Assembly: GCA_947165675.1 (NCBI GenBank)
Contig: CAMVBJ010000008.1
Coordinates: forward strand, 38,355-102,354
Origin: an uncultured Prevotellaceae bacterium
Lineage (GTDB): Bacteria > Bacteroidota > Bacteroidia > Bacteroidales > Muribaculaceae
DNA length: 64,000 nucleotides
Direction: 5' to 3'
Positions 1-10,746 of this stretch are shown piece by piece. Each line of letters opens with the position of its first letter. Within the stretch, counting starts at the first letter, position 1. Both the position numbers and the translations under genes were made by a program. Below the pieces are notes generated by a model. That model was not told the origin of the DNA, searched no databases, and saw only the letters and a list, made by a program, of their open reading frames with translations.

Positions 1-1
1 C

Positions 2-250
2 TTTGTCTCACGCGAGAATGACATGAATATTCCCATCCCCTCAGTGGACTCGATGGGTGTGGGCGACTATTTCAAGTACATGGCGACGCTGGTCACAGTC
101 TATTGCACGCTCATCTTCCTCATCCAGGCCTTCACGCTGCACAACATCGTGCTCACTCTGGCACGCATCGTTGCCAGCAGCGCGCTGTCCATAATTATCA
201 TTTTTGGGTTGGACACCTTAGTCAGCACGCGCCGTGAGAAAAGATTATAA
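2..250 (+). CDS. mreD: MreD, rod shape-determining membrane protein (5' partial)
   Basis: The reading frame is open from base 2, so this is the C-terminal part of a gene beginning before the window; the ATG at 23 in the ORF track is internal. Two hydrophobic segments are visible (around YMATLVTVYCTLIFLIQAF and the following LTLARIVASSALSIIIIFG), ending in a short basic tail, as at the end of MreD. MreD is an inner-membrane member of the elongasome with MreB, MreC, PBP2 and RodA. The call rests mainly on context: PBP2 starts inside its last codons and RodA follows, the standard Bacteroidota mreBCD-mrdA-rodA order. The preserved sequence is too short to identify alone. Confidence 0.75.
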   Translation, partial: FVSRENDMNIPIPSVDSMGVGDYFKYMATLVTVYCTLIFLIQAFTLHNIVLTLARIVASSALSIIIIFGLDTLVSTRREKRL

Positions 251-2174
251 TCTCGAGAAACGCAAGTTTGTCATTGGAGGCTTCATCGTGGCGATTGTGA
301 TCATCTACATCATCCGCCTGGTGCAGCTTCAGTTGCTTGAAAGCACCTACAAGGCCAATGCCGATAGCAACGCCTTCATGGAAAAGGTGATTTATCCGTC
401 ACGCGGCCTCATCTACGACCGCAACGGTAACCTTGTCGTCTATAATACGCCCGAGTATGACCTGGTGATGATTCCCAAGGATGTCACTCCGTTTGACACC
501 ATTGACTTCTGCAACACACTTCAAATCAGCCGCAGCGAGTTTGATCACCGCTGGCAGGAAATGAAAAAGGCCCGCAACTACTCGGCCTTTACTCAGCAGG
601 TGTTCATGAACCACCTCACGCCCGAGGATTATGGTCGCTTACAAGAAAAATTGTACCGTTTTCCGGGGTTCTATGTCGTTCAGCGCATCCTCCGCCAATA
701 TAATTATCCCGTAGCGGCCAACGTGCTGGGTGATATCCGCGAGGTCAATGCCCGCGATATCGAGAACGACGATTATTACCGTCCTGGTGACTATACCGGC
801 GACTTGGGTATCGAGAAGAGTTATGAGACGTGGCTACGCGGTATCAAGGGTAAGGAAATTCTCATCCGTGACGCGACAGGCAAGATCAAGGGACACTACA
901 ATGACGGTGCCGACGATGTGTCGCCCGTGGCTGGCAATAACCTGAAGCTGAGTATTGACATTGAGTTGCAGGCATATGGCGAATTGCTCATGCAGGGTAA
1001 AGTGGGTGCCATCGTGTGCATCGAGCCCAAGACAGGCGAAATCCTTGCGCTGGTTTCCAGCCCCACCTATGACCCGTCGCTGCTCATGGGCAAGGAACGA
1101 GGCAAGAACTATAGCAAACTGGTCAACAATAGGTTAAAGCCACTGTACGACCGCTCCATTATGGCCGCCTACCCTCCAGGATCGACCTTCAAGCCCACCC
1201 AGGGCCTAATCTTCCTGCAAGAGGGCATTATCACCACGAGCACAGTGTTCCCATGCCATCGTGGCTACATCAACGCGGGCCTGCGCGTGGGGTGCCACGG
1301 CCACGGGTCCCCCATCCCACTCAAGCCCGCATTGCAGACATCATGCAACGCCTACTTCTGCTGGGGCTTCAAGTACATGATGGACAAGCGCAGTAAGTAT
1401 GGATCAACAGGCAAGGCCTTTGAGGTGTGGAAAAACCACATGGTGTCGATGGGATATGGTTACAAGTTAGGCATTGACATGCCTGGCGAGAGCCGCGGCT
1501 TTATCCCCAACACGGCCTTCTATGACAAAATCTACGGTGAAGGGAAATGGGTGGGGCAAACCATCATCAGCGACGCCATCGGTCAGGGCGAGATTCTTGC
1601 CACGCCCCTTCAGATCGCCAACCTGAGTGCCACTATTGCCAACCGTGGCTATTACATCACGCCCCACGTGGTGAAGAACATCGAGGGCGTCGGCGTGCTC
1701 AAGAAGAACCTCGAGCGCCACGACACCGACATCGACAAGAAGTACTACACCCACATCGTCGAGGGCATGCGCATGGCAGTGCTGGGTGGCACCTGTACGG
1801 GAGCCAATATCCCGGGCCTTGACGTGTGTGGTAAGACAGGTACCGCCCAGAACCCGCACGGCCGAGACCACTCGGTGTTTATGGGCTTTGCTCCCATGAA
1901 CGACCCGAAGATTGCCGTCTGTGTCTATGTAGAGAATGCAGGCTTCGGCGCAACATACGGTGTTCCCATAGGGGCATTGATGATTCAACGCTACTTGCAG
2001 GGAAATTCCCCGGGTCTGATGTCTCGCGGTCATGCGATGGCAAACCGCCATACCATCACCTACCCCAAGGTCAAGAAAACTGCCACCCCATCCACCACCG
2101 GCAACAAGGCCGACAAACATAAGAAATCAACCATTAAACCTGTGATAAGCAACAACGATGGAAGTCAGGAATGA
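234..2174 (+). CDS. mrdA: Penicillin-binding protein 2 (elongation transpeptidase)
   Basis: Class B penicillin-binding protein, 646 aa, the DD-transpeptidase that cross-links peptidoglycan during elongation; it is anchored in the inner membrane by an N-terminal helix at about residues 12-32. The dimerisation domain carries the SRGLIYDRNG motif near residue 56. The transpeptidase domain shows all three active-site motifs: STFK with the acylated Ser at about 317, SCN at about 370 and KTGTAQ starting at about 534. The start is GTG at 234, overlapping the end of mreD by 17 bases, and the gene overlaps rodA by 17 bases, so translational coupling is likely. The C-terminal 40 residues are a low-complexity Lys/Thr/Pro tail. 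Length and motifs are normal for the family. Confidence 0.95.
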   Translation: MRKDYNLEKRKFVIGGFIVAIVIIYIIRLVQLQLLESTYKANADSNAFMEKVIYPSRGLIYDRNGNLVVYNTPEYDLVMIPKDVTPFDTIDFCNTLQISRSEFDHRWQEMKKARNYSAFTQQVFMNHLTPEDYGRLQEKLYRFPGFYVVQRILRQYNYPVAANVLGDIREVNARDIENDDYYRPGDYTGDLGIEKSYETWLRGIKGKEILIRDATGKIKGHYNDGADDVSPVAGNNLKLSIDIELQAYGELLMQGKVGAIVCIEPKTGEILALVSSPTYDPSLLMGKERGKNYSKLVNNRLKPLYDRSIMAAYPPGSTFKPTQGLIFLQEGIITTSTVFPCHRGYINAGLRVGCHGHGSPIPLKPALQTSCNAYFCWGFKYMMDKRSKYGSTGKAFEVWKNHMVSMGYGYKLGIDMPGESRGFIPNTAFYDKIYGEGKWVGQTIISDAIGQGEILATPLQIANLSATIANRGYYITPHVVKNIEGVGVLKKNLERHDTDIDKKYYTHIVEGMRMAVLGGTCTGANIPGLDVCGKTGTAQNPHGRDHSVFMGFAPMNDPKIAVCVYVENAGFGATYGVPIGALMIQRYLQGNSPGLMSRGHAMANRHTITYPKVKKTATPSTTGNKADKHKKSTIKPVISNNDGSQE

Positions 2175-3627
2175 AGATGAGAATACCAACCTATTGAGGT
2201 CGGTGGATTGGTTCACCATCATCCTCTATCTTATTATGGTCATCGCTGGAGCGGTGAGCATCTATGCTGCTACCTATGATTACGATAAGGCAAGCATGTT
2301 TGACCTCAGTGAATACTCGGGCAAGCAATTCCTATGGGCCGGTCTCTCGTTCCTCATCGGCTTCTCGCTGCTGCTGATTGACAGGCGCATTTATGAAGCC
2401 TACGCCTATCCGCTCTACGGATTCATGATATTGCTGTTGATTGTCACCATCTTTGTCGCGCCCGACATCAAGGGTTCTCGCTCATGGCTTGTCTTCGGTC
2501 CCGTGAGCCTACAGCCAGCCGAGTTTGCCAAAACGGCCACAGCGTTGGCCCTGGCCAAACTATTCAGCACCTACGGTTTCTCGCTCAATGGCTGGCGCAA
2601 CTACGCCATTGCGCTGGGAATCATCTTGTTGCCCATCCTGTGCATCATCATGGAGCGGGAGACAGGCTCGGCGCTGGTCTATACATCTCTAATCTTTGTA
2701 CTCTATCGAGAGGGCATGTCAGGCTTTGTGCTGTTTGCAGCCCTGATGTCTGTAGTCTATTTTGTCGTGGTGCTCAAGTTTGCCGCCATCACCTTCATGG
2801 GCATTCCTCTGGGCATGGTCATCGCCTTTATCCTGGCAATGGGACTTATCGTGGGCATGCTGCTCGTCTATTGCCGCTCGTGGATTTTGGGCCGCAATGT
2901 GCTGTTAGGCTATCTGGTGGCTGGTGCCATCGCCGGTGGCTTAACACTGGCGGGCATTCAGGTCAATGGCTACGCCTTCTTTCTGCCCGTCATCATCCTG
3001 TCGCTCATCTACCTGTTGTGGGGCATGTTGCACGATGACCTGAAGAAGGTCTTGATCACCATCTGCTTTGCCGCTGCGTCGCTCGTGTTCATGTTCACCG
3101 TGAGCTTCGCTTTCAACAAGGTGCTTGAGCCTCACCAGCAGACGCGAATCAAGGTTACCTTAGGCATCGAGGAAGACCTGCGTGGTGCAGGTTATAATGT
3201 CAATCAGAGCAAAATTGCCATCGGCAGTGGAGGTGTCACAGGCAAGGGCTTCCTACAGGGAACCCAGACCAAACTCAAGTATGTCCCTGAGCAGCACACC
3301 GACTTCATCTACTGCACCATCGGTGAGGAACAGGGCTTCATCGGCAGTGTAGCAGTGTTGGTACTGTTTCTGGCATTGATCCTGCGTATCATCACTCTGG
3401 CCGAGCGCAACCATTCGACTTTTGCCCGCGTTTATGCCTATAGCGTCGCGTCCATACTGATATTCCACTTGTGTATCAACATCGGCATGGTCATCGGTCT
3501 GTGCCCCGTCATCGGCATCCCGTTGCCATTCTTCAGCTACGGCGGTTCCTCGCTGTGGGGATTTACTTTCCTGCTGTTCATCCTGCTGCGCATCGATGCT
3601 GACCGCGGCAACTACGGCACCTGGTAA
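2158..3627 (+). CDS. rodA: RodA, SEDS-family peptidoglycan glycosyltransferase
   Basis: A polytopic SEDS protein that polymerises glycan strands from lipid II together with PBP2. The 489-aa product is almost entirely hydrophobic helices and carries the family signature near the C terminus (LPFFSYGGSSLWGF) plus the conserved extracellular block around GVTGKGFLQGTQTKLKYVPE. It is longer than typical RodA (about 370-430 aa); the extra length appears as additional hydrophobic sequence in the middle (about residues 230-300), a form common in Bacteroidota. It overlaps mrdA, so the two are probably co-translated. It converges with the next gene, only about 20 bases away. Confidence 0.93.
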   Translation: MEVRNEDENTNLLRSVDWFTIILYLIMVIAGAVSIYAATYDYDKASMFDLSEYSGKQFLWAGLSFLIGFSLLLIDRRIYEAYAYPLYGFMILLLIVTIFVAPDIKGSRSWLVFGPVSLQPAEFAKTATALALAKLFSTYGFSLNGWRNYAIALGIILLPILCIIMERETGSALVYTSLIFVLYREGMSGFVLFAALMSVVYFVVVLKFAAITFMGIPLGMVIAFILAMGLIVGMLLVYCRSWILGRNVLLGYLVAGAIAGGLTLAGIQVNGYAFFLPVIILSLIYLLWGMLHDDLKKVLITICFAAASLVFMFTVSFAFNKVLEPHQQTRIKVTLGIEEDLRGAGYNVNQSKIAIGSGGVTGKGFLQGTQTKLKYVPEQHTDFIYCTIGEEQGFIGSVAVLVLFLALILRIITLAERNHSTFARVYAYSVASILIFHLCINIGMVIGLCPVIGIPLPFFSYGGSSLWGFTFLLFILLRIDADRGNYGTW

Positions 3628-3648
3628 AACGCCGTTTCCGCAGAATGT

Positions 3649-4533
3649 TTAGTCTTTACTGACTACCATGAGCAGGGCTACGCAGATAAAGAAATGAATG
3701 ATCAGGTACCCGATGGAGAACAGGGCATTGGGACGTGCATCTGCACCCAGCCCCACATCGTGAATAGCCTCGATGATGGGCGGGAATGACTCGACTCGAT
3801 AGAGCGAATCGTTCAAGTACTGGGATGAATTATCCACCGCATTGAGGTACTGGTCATAATTCCCGCGATTATAGGCAAAGATGCGGCGATAGGTGTGGCA
3901 CTGCTTGTCATAGTGATGGTCTGAAATCTTTTCCCGCAGTCGTGCCTGAGCATCGTTGTAGGCTTCTTCTACTTCATCACGGCTTTTCCATCTGGTTTTA
4001 AAATACTCTCGGTCATCGAAGGCCAGATACACGCCATGACTATCCATGACCGGCGCAACAACAAGGGCTTTTAATCGCATCCGTCCGTGTCGCTCTCGGG
4101 AACTGCTCACATCATAGCCACGGCAATTCTCCATGACATCAATGTCCTGCTCACTCATGATATACTCGGCATCGCCGATACTTTCGCGAGTGATTCTCTC
4201 GCAGTGATAATAGGACGAGGTGGCCCTGTGGACATATTGATCAATGCATAGAAGCCCACAGGCAATACTCATGCCGAAAAAGAGATAGGCTACATAGCGA
4301 TAGTTGTCTTTTTTAGGTATTGCACCGAACTGTTTTCTCAATAGGAAAACCGTCATCAACACCCACGCAATGCCGACATAGAATCTTGTTGAGTTCCATT
4401 GATACTTAAGGTCGGAACAATGCACACCCCAGCATAGCAGTGCGTACAGGGCTACCGACAACAGCGAGCCCACCGTGACTGCAAGCACGCGTTGCCAACC
4501 CTGTGTTCTTTCATTTGACATCACCTCTTTCAC
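3649..4533 (-). CDS. Unknown four-helix membrane protein
   Basis: Not recognised. The 294-aa product has three hydrophobic helices near the N terminus (about residues 17-38, 51-66 and 79-97), a hydrophilic domain of about 170 residues rich in charged and aromatic residues, and a final hydrophobic helix at about 272-291. The middle domain would lie on one side of the membrane and contains two cysteines with no obvious metal-binding pattern. A Met at residue 5 is an equally plausible start. It is a single-gene unit with its own well-formed promoter (CAAA-N20-CAAAACTA on the plus strand) and converges with rodA. No function is inferred. Confidence 0.8.
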   Translation of the reverse strand: MKEVMSNERTQGWQRVLAVTVGSLLSVALYALLCWGVHCSDLKYQWNSTRFYVGIAWVLMTVFLLRKQFGAIPKKDNYRYVAYLFFGMSIACGLLCIDQYVHRATSSYYHCERITRESIGDAEYIMSEQDIDVMENCRGYDVSSSRERHGRMRLKALVVAPVMDSHGVYLAFDDREYFKTRWKSRDEVEEAYNDAQARLREKISDHHYDKQCHTYRRIFAYNRGNYDQYLNAVDNSSQYLNDSLYRVESFPPIIEAIHDVGLGADARPNALFSIGYLIIHFFICVALLMVVSKD

Positions 4534-5040
4534 TTGTCCTCCATCGTGAAAATATCACAACGATAATTACGCTATGCAAAACTACACCTTAAATAATTTA
4601 TCACCAAATCTCTGGATAAAAAAGTAAAAGTCCGGCTCTCACGAGTGGGACTTTAAATTTTATGAATAGAATCTGTATAGAAAAGTGCAATATCTCCTTA
4701 ATGCGACTGCAAAGAACGGATTTTTTTCTGAACCGCCAAAATTTTTAACAGGGAAATTGGCCCTATTTTTATGAAAAAATGCATATTTTACCACTTTAGG
4801 GTAGGCAAAACCTCTTGTTTACGGAAAAAACATATACAGAAATAGACCTGAACTTCAAGCTGCATGGTAGTTTTTTTATTATCTCATGCTGTTCGCTCAA
4901 ATTGTTTTCCTCCAAGATGTGGTATTCATGCAAGATGATTAATCAGCTTTTTCAAACGGTCACTTATACTATTGGAGAATGATTTATCGTTAATGTAATG
5001 TCAGTTGGCATTATTCTTGCCTCATTATTTATCAAAGAAG
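4534..5040. other. AT-rich intergenic region with a small hairpin
   Basis: About 500 bases between divergent genes, strongly AT-rich with long A and T runs. It contains the minus-strand promoter above and an imperfect hairpin at 4627-4654 (AAAGTCC ... GGACTTT with an inner CTC/GAG pairing). A weak -7-like TACTATTG lies at 4967-4974 in front of the plus-strand gene. No convincing coding potential was seen on either strand. Confidence 0.5.
4577..4608 (-). promoter_or_regulatory. Bacteroidota-type promoter for the unknown membrane protein
   Basis: Read on the minus strand: TTTG (4605-4608), a 20-base spacer, then TAGTTTTG (4577-4584), matching the Bacteroidota TTTG/TAnnTTTG consensus. It lies 44 bases before the gene's first start codon. 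Confidence 0.6.
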
Positions 5041-6360
5041 ATGCAACGGCTGTTGAAGACATATTGCCAAAAGGCGAAAGAAGGTGTCGCCTCGGGAATG
5101 CTCAAAAATGTTTTGAACATTCCACACGGCTTGCACTACTGTTGCTTGACGATGCTGTGTGCCCTGTATGCCACGGGTACACTCGAAGCTGCACCCCAGT
5201 TGCCCCAGCCCGAAGCCACCCAAGTTCAAGAGGAAGAAGACTCGGTGCGTGTGAGCCTCGTCACGTTCTACCCTGGCAGTGAGCCACACAACATCTTTGG
5301 TCACAGCGAGATACGCGTGCAGCAAGGCTCCACTGACTTGTACTTTAACTATGGTGTGTTTGACTTTCAAGCACCTGGCTTCTTGTGGCGCTTTGTGCTT
5401 GGCGAGACCGACTACCTGTGTATGCCCATTCCACGGGCCTATGCCACCGTGGGCATGGAGAACCGTCGCATGGTCGAGCAGGAACTCAACCTGCCTCAAG
5501 ACCGAGCCATTGCCGTTCGCGATTTCCTGTGGAACAACGCTCAGCCCGAGAACCGCGAATATCGCTATAAATTCCTAAGCGACAACTGCTCTACCCGTCC
5601 CCGCGACATCATTGAGATGGCGGCAGGCGAAACCCTGCGATATCCCGATATGGGAGACAGAACTGTCACCTATCGTGACATCTTGTCATTCTATTGTCGC
5701 AATTATGCCTGGGAATCATTTGGCATTGATCTGGTATTAGGATGGGACGTGGATACCTTGATTGACCAGCGTGCCATGATGTTTATCCCCATGCAACTCA
5801 TGGATGCCATAGCAGGAGCCACAATCACTACCGACCGCGTCATACCACTCGTCAAAGCGACGACCGTGCCCATCGACAAGAGCACCGAGGGCAACGTGCG
5901 GCCGCCCACGCCCTGGTATATCTCGCCCATAGCATTTGCCCTGCTGGTGCTGGTGCTCACACTGCTCGTGAGCGGTCGCGACTGGCATCGCCATGATGTG
6001 TCACGGTGGTTTGACAGCATCCTGTTCACCGCTGGCGGACTGGCGGGCTGCATCCTGTTTTTCCTCATCTGTTTCTCCACCCACGAGGCTACCTCACCCA
6101 ATATCAACATCGTGTGGCTGCATCCGCTGTTGCTGTTGCTCGCCGTGTTACCATGGTTCAAGAAAACACGTCCTGTAGCACGCTGGCTGCATGCCATGAA
6201 TGCGGTTATTGTGGCCCTGCTCATGATGGCATGGCCCTGGCAACCACAAGTAGGCAATATCGCCTTTTTCCCGCTGATGACTGCGCTGGTGATGCGCTCA
6301 GCCATCAACGTGCTGCTGGGTGCACAGACGACCCGCGGCCCCACCTCCTCCAACCATTAA
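5041..6360 (+). CDS. DUF4105 membrane protein (Lnb-type N-terminal domain)
   Basis: The N-terminal half matches the DUF4105 / Lnb periplasmic domain: the block VSLVTFYPGSEPHNIFGHSE, then a glycine- and aromatic-rich stretch and the SDNCSTRPRDI block with its conserved Cys. These resemble NlpC/P60-like thiol hydrolase folds, so a cell-envelope hydrolase role is possible but not shown. The C-terminal third has four or five hydrophobic helices. The ORF track starts at a TTG (5005); the ATG at 5041 is given here, while a third candidate at 5098 (MLKNVLNIPHG...) would place a cleaner signal sequence first. The start is therefore uncertain by up to 30 codons. The gene stands alone upstream of secA. 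Confidence 0.8.
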   Translation: MQRLLKTYCQKAKEGVASGMLKNVLNIPHGLHYCCLTMLCALYATGTLEAAPQLPQPEATQVQEEEDSVRVSLVTFYPGSEPHNIFGHSEIRVQQGSTDLYFNYGVFDFQAPGFLWRFVLGETDYLCMPIPRAYATVGMENRRMVEQELNLPQDRAIAVRDFLWNNAQPENREYRYKFLSDNCSTRPRDIIEMAAGETLRYPDMGDRTVTYRDILSFYCRNYAWESFGIDLVLGWDVDTLIDQRAMMFIPMQLMDAIAGATITTDRVIPLVKATTVPIDKSTEGNVRPPTPWYISPIAFALLVLVLTLLVSGRDWHRHDVSRWFDSILFTAGGLAGCILFFLICFSTHEATSPNINIVWLHPLLLLLAVLPWFKKTRPVARWLHAMNAVIVALLMMAWPWQPQVGNIAFFPLMTALVMRSAINVLLGAQTTRGPTSSNH

Positions 6361-6438
6361 CCCCGCGACAATCCGCCATTTTTCAACCTTGTGGGTGATT
6401 TATCCTTATATAATAGGTATTTATCAGCCAAAAAATTG

Positions 6439-6446
6439 TATCTTTG
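6439..6446 (+). promoter_or_regulatory. -7 element of the secA promoter
   Basis: TATCTTTG, a perfect TAnnTTTG, 67 bases before the secA ATG. No clear -33 box is seen at the usual spacing. The leader ends in an A/C-rich stretch (AACTACAACAACAAACC) rather than a Shine-Dalgarno sequence, as is common in Bacteroidota. Confidence 0.6.
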
Positions 6447-6513
6447 CGGGTTAGATTACATTATCACTGTTCGAAAAAACTAAACAAAACATAACTACAA
6501 CAACAAACCAAAA

Positions 6514-9500
6514 ATGGGACTTAGTGACATTTTGAAATCCTTGTTTGGCAATAAGTCAACCCGTGACCTGAAGAAGATCACGCCTATTGTCAATCAAATC
6601 AAATCAATTTATCCCGAGATCGACGAACTGGACATCGACAGTCTGCGACAACGCACTGCCGACATCCGCAAGTATCTCAACGAATCGGTACAAGACAAGC
6701 GCAACGAGATTGACCGCATCAAGGCCGAAATCGAGACCCTCGACTACGAGGAGCGTGAACCACTATGGAAGAAAGTCGATGATATCCAGAAGGAGATCCT
6801 CGACGTTCTCGAGGACAAACTCAACGAGGTGCTGCCCACCGTGTTCGCCATTGTGAAATCTACCGCTCGCCGTTTTGCCCAGAACGAAACCATTACCGTG
6901 ACCGCCACCCAACTCGACCGTGACTTGGCTGCGCAGGGCAAGGACTTTGTCAGCATCGATGGCGACAAGGCCATCTGGAAGAATCACTGGATGGCTGGAG
7001 GCAACGAGATCACATGGGACATGGTACACTATGATGTACAGCTCATCGGTGGTATCGTTTTACATCAGGGCAAGATTGCCGAGATGGCAACTGGTGAAGG
7101 TAAGACCCTGGTGGCTACCCTGCCCGTATTCCTCAATGGCTTGACCGGCAATGGTGTTCATGTAGTGACAGTCAACGACTACCTGGCCAAGCGCGATAGT
7201 GAGTGGATGGGTCCGCTATACATGTTCCACGGCATGACCGTCGCCTGTATCGACAAGACCGAGCCCAACTCCCCCCAGCGCCGTGCCGCCTACAACTGCG
7301 ATATCACCTTCGGTACCAACAGTGAGTTCGGTTTCGATTACCTGCGTGATAACATGGCGATGCGCCCCGAGGACATGGTGCAGCGTCCCCACAACTATGC
7401 CATCGTCGATGAGGTCGATAGCGTCTTGATTGACGATGCCCGTACCCCGTTGATTATCTCTGGTCCCGTACCCAAGGGTGAAGACCAGATGTTTAACGAC
7501 TTCAAGCCCAATGTGGAGCGCGTTTATAACGCCCAGCGCCAACTCGTGACCGGCTTACTCGCCGACGCCAAGAAGATGATGGCCAGCGACGACCAGGACA
7601 CCGTCAAAGAAGGTACCCTGCGACTCTTCAGAGCCTTCAAGGGTCTGCCTAAATACAAGCCCTTGATTAAGTACTTGAGCGAAGAGGGTGTCAAGAACGC
7701 CATGCTCAAGACTGAAGCCTTCTACATGCAAGATAACAATCGCGAGATGCCCACTGTTACTGATCCCCTATACTTCATCATCGACGAGAAGAACAACACC
7801 GTCGAAATGACCGACAAGGGTATCGACGTACTCACCAAGGGCACCGACGATCCTGAATTCTTTATCCTGCCTGACATTGCCGCACAATTGTCGGCAGTGA
7901 CCAACGAACCCCTCACCGATGAGGAGAAAACCCACAAGAAGGACGAACTGCTCGCCAACTATTCGGTCAAGGCCGAGCGCGTGCACACCGTCACTCAGCT
8001 ATTGAAGGCCTACACCCTGTTCAACCGCGACGACGAGTACATCGTTGATGCCGAGGGCAAGGTAAAGATTGTTGATGAGCAGACTGGTCGTGTGATGGAA
8101 GGCCGTCGATACAGCGATGGTCTGCATCAGGCCATTGAAGCCAAGGAAGGTGTGAACGTCGAGGCTGCAACCCAGACGTTTGCCACCATCACATTGCAGA
8201 ACTACTTCCGCATGTACCACAAGTTGTCGGGTATGACAGGTACTGCTGAGACCGAGGCTGGTGAGTTCTGGGACATCTACAAGCTGGATGTCGTGACCAT
8301 TCCCACCAACCGTCCCGTGATCCGCAAGGATATGGCCGACCGCGTTTACAAAACTCAGAAAGAGAAATTCAACGCTGTTATTGCCGAGATTGAGGCTATG
8401 CGAAATTCTGGTCGCCCCACTCTGGTGGGTACCACGAGTGTTGAGATCAGTGAGCAGTTGAGTCGTATGCTCAGTATGCGGCACATTCCTCACAACGTCC
8501 TCAACGCCAAGCTGCATCAGAAGGAGGCCGACATTGTTGCCCAGGCGGGTCAATCCATCGACGGCAAGGGTGTCGTGACCATCGCCACCAACATGGCCGG
8601 TCGTGGTACCGATATCAAGCTGTCGCCGGCCGTTAAGGAGGCTGGTGGTCTTGCCATCATCGGTACCGAGCGCCACGAGTCACGTCGTGTTGACCGCCAG
8701 TTGCGTGGTCGTGCCGGTCGTCAGGGAGACCCAGGTTCCTCGGTATTCTTCGTCTCATTTGAAGATAAGCTGATGCGACTGTTCGCCAGCGAGAGTGTTG
8801 TCAAGACGCTCGACCGTCTGGGACTCAAGGATGGTGAGGCTATCGAGAGTAACATGGTGACCAAGAGCATTGAGAACGCTCAGAAGCGCGTCGAGGAGAA
8901 CAACTTCGGTATCCGTAAGCACTTGCTCGAGTATGACGACGTGATGAATGCCCAACGCAAGGTGATTTACACCCGCCGTCACCATGCCCTCATCGGTGAG
9001 CGCATCGGTCTGGATATCATTAATACCCTGTATGATAGTGTGGAGGATGTCGTAGAACGCTTTGGCGCCGACGACTTCGAGGACTTCAAGATGCAGGTAC
9101 TCAAGACCTATGCCATTGAGACTCCGTTTGAGGAAGAGGAATATCGCCGCATGGATGACAGCAAGAAGCAAGAAATCCTGTATGATGCTGTACTCAAGGC
9201 CTTCAACCGCAAGATGGACCGCTTGAGCGAGGTAGCTGATCCCATTATCCAACAGATTGTCGCCGACCAGCAGGCCAACGGCATGGAACCTCAAGGTCTC
9301 ATACGCGTGCCCATTACCGATGGCAAGCGTGCCTTTGGCATCGTTATCGACATCAAGGAGGCCGCTGAAACCCACTGCAAGTCGTTAACCAAGGCTTGGC
9401 AAAAGGCCGTCATGCTGCTCACCATCGATGAGAACTGGAAGGAGCACCTGCGTGAGATGGACCAGTTGCGCCAGAGTGTGCAGAACGCCAGCTACGAACA

Positions 9501-9849
9501 GAAGGACCCGCTCGTGATCTACAAAACCGAGGCGTTCAACATGTTCAAGCAGATGGTCGGCATCATGAATGGCAAGTCCATCGCCGTGCTCATGCGTGGT
9601 CAAATACCCGAAGCGCCACCCCAACAGAACGTCCAGGAGCGTGAACCCCAACCACGCCAGCAGCGCTACAGTGAGAACCGTGGTGGAGAACCCGATCCCA
9701 CGCGCCCCGATGCAGCCCCGGTCGGCCCGCGCCCACAAGGTCCCGTTGGTCCCATCCGCAACGAGGGTCCCAAGATTGGCCGCAACGATCCATGCCCCTG
9801 CGGTAGTGGAAAGAAGTACAAGAACTGCCATGGTCGTGGTCTGGTTTAA
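6514..9849 (+). CDS. secA: SecA preprotein translocase ATPase
   Basis: The motor of the Sec pathway, pushing unfolded preproteins through SecYEG using ATP. The 1111-aa product has the DEAD-type nucleotide-binding fold with Walker A GEGKTLVA at about residue 194 and the DEVDSVLID Walker B region at about 299, the second NBD with the AGRGTDIKL and [13 protein letters not shown] motifs, and the C-terminal zinc-binding SEC-C motif [14 protein letters not shown] at about 1093. It exceeds E. coli SecA (901 aa) because of insertions in NBD1/PPXD, usual for Bacteroidota, and a Pro/Arg/Gln-rich linker before the zinc motif. It is monocistronic, ending at a strong hairpin terminator. Confidence 0.98.
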   Translation: MGLSDILKSLFGNKSTRDLKKITPIVNQIKSIYPEIDELDIDSLRQRTADIRKYLNESVQDKRNEIDRIKAEIETLDYEEREPLWKKVDDIQKEILDVLEDKLNEVLPTVFAIVKSTARRFAQNETITVTATQLDRDLAAQGKDFVSIDGDKAIWKNHWMAGGNEITWDMVHYDVQLIGGIVLHQGKIAEMATGEGKTLVATLPVFLNGLTGNGVHVVTVNDYLAKRDSEWMGPLYMFHGMTVACIDKTEPNSPQRRAAYNCDITFGTNSEFGFDYLRDNMAMRPEDMVQRPHNYAIVDEVDSVLIDDARTPLIISGPVPKGEDQMFNDFKPNVERVYNAQRQLVTGLLADAKKMMASDDQDTVKEGTLRLFRAFKGLPKYKPLIKYLSEEGVKNAMLKTEAFYMQDNNREMPTVTDPLYFIIDEKNNTVEMTDKGIDVLTKGTDDPEFFILPDIAAQLSAVTNEPLTDEEKTHKKDELLANYSVKAERVHTVTQLLKAYTLFNRDDEYIVDAEGKVKIVDEQTGRVMEGRRYSDGLHQAIEAKEGVNVEAATQTFATITLQNYFRMYHKLSGMTGTAETEAGEFWDIYKLDVVTIPTNRPVIRKDMADRVYKTQKEKFNAVIAEIEAMRNSGRPTLVGTTSVEISEQLSRMLSMRHIPHNVLNAKLHQKEADIVAQAGQSIDGKGVVTIATNMAGRGTDIKLSPAVKEAGGLAIIGTERHESRRVDRQLRGRAGRQGDPGSSVFFVSFEDKLMRLFASESVVKTLDRLGLKDGEAIESNMVTKSIENAQKRVEENNFGIRKHLLEYDDVMNAQRKVIYTRRHHALIGERIGLDIINTLYDSVEDVVERFGADDFEDFKMQVLKTYAIETPFEEEEYRRMDDSKKQEILYDAVLKAFNRKMDRLSEVADPIIQQIVADQQANGMEPQGLIRVPITDGKRAFGIVIDIKEAAETHCKSLTKAWQKAVMLLTIDENWKEHLREMDQLRQSVQNASYEQKDPLVIYKTEAFNMFKQMVGIMNGKSIAVLMRGQIPEAPPQQNVQEREPQPRQQRYSENRGGEPDPTRPDAAPVGPRPQGPVGPIRNEGPKIGRNDPCPCGSGKKYKNCHGRGLV

Positions 9850-9872
9850 TACCGATCCACTGGCAATCAATT

Positions 9873-9924
9873 AATAAACAGAGTGCACGTTAGCCTCAAA
9901 CGGTTGACGTGCACTCTGTTTATT
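9873..9924. terminator. Bidirectional intrinsic terminator after secA
   Basis: A perfect 18-bp inverted repeat (AATAAACAGAGTGCACGT / ACGTGCACTCTGTTTATT) with a 16-base loop. It has A-rich and T-rich ends and lies between convergent secA and the next gene, so it probably serves both. Confidence 0.8.
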
Positions 9925-9944
9925 CTTGTCACTTTGTTTCTTCA

Positions 9945-10691
9945 CTATGGTAATGTATCGTCAATGATGAGTCGCAACCACTGGGCAGTGGTCAATGGAA
10001 TGGGACCTGCTGGCTCGGTGGACATCAAGTGCTCATTAAGTGCCAGCAACATGGGCCGGGCGTCGCTCTCACCAGCTTCAATGATGATTTCATGAGCCTG
10101 AGGCATAGCACGATCCATCACCGCCTGGGACGATGGACGCAACAGGAAACTGCGCCAATAGAGCCAATAGGCGTAATCATAGATGCGTTGTGCATCCTGA
10201 GGATTGTCCAGATCGACATCACTGGCGATACAGAACTGCCGTGGCACGGGAGCATCCTCATATTCCTCGTCAAGCAGCATGTGGAAGGCTACCGCCAGCG
10301 CCTCAAGTTCCTTGTCGTGAGGATCGAGAACATCCACTCCCGACTCGCCTGCAACAGTCCACCAGATGACATAGCGCACATCATCACAATTGAGCTCATA
10401 ATCAATGTAGGACTCCCCCCTGCCGTAGTGGGGCAACGGTGAGCCATGAAGCTGGTTGTGCAACCGAGTGAACGACCGCCACAAGCCACCATCGGCTACC
10501 ACGTCCTGGTAATACCCTGTCACCGCCAGCACCACATCACGGCGCACGCTATCGGCCAGCCCACGCAGCCACGGTGACTCATCCCATAACTTAGCGAGCC
10601 TAAGTGCTATCCACAAATAAAACTGATCGGTTTCGGCCACGTGCGGGTTACCCGGTTGCCGCTCCATGTAATCCTTAACACTGATTTCCAT
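9945..10691 (-). CDS. Hypothetical protein, DUF3843-like
   Basis: A soluble 248-aa protein with no signal peptide or membrane segment. The start (VKDYMERQPGNPHVAETDQFYL) recalls the opening of Bacteroidota DUF3843 proteins (a 'xxP...TDxYYLxLAN' pattern), but this one is shorter than that family and the assignment is a guess from memory. The sequence is acidic and rich in aromatic residues (for example VIWWTVAGE and DYAYWLYWRSF), suggesting an alpha-helical fold. It is convergent with secA and directly downstream of tRNA-Thr on the same strand, so it may be co-transcribed with the tRNA. Function unknown. Confidence 0.75.
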   Translation of the reverse strand: MEISVKDYMERQPGNPHVAETDQFYLWIALRLAKLWDESPWLRGLADSVRRDVVLAVTGYYQDVVADGGLWRSFTRLHNQLHGSPLPHYGRGESYIDYELNCDDVRYVIWWTVAGESGVDVLDPHDKELEALAVAFHMLLDEEYEDAPVPRQFCIASDVDLDNPQDAQRIYDYAYWLYWRSFLLRPSSQAVMDRAMPQAHEIIIEAGESDARPMLLALNEHLMSTEPAGPIPLTTAQWLRLIIDDTLP

Positions 10692-10746
10692 CTTGACATC
10701 ATTTTTCTATTAAAAAACGGGAAAACGATTTTGTTTTCCCGTCTGG

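Noticed and set aside
1467-2120. 217-aa minus-strand ORF opposite mrdA
   Set aside because: Shadow of the transpeptidase domain.
4998-5282. 94-aa ORF at the start of the DUF4105 gene
   Set aside because: Another frame of the same DNA; the DUF4105 frame carries the conserved domain.
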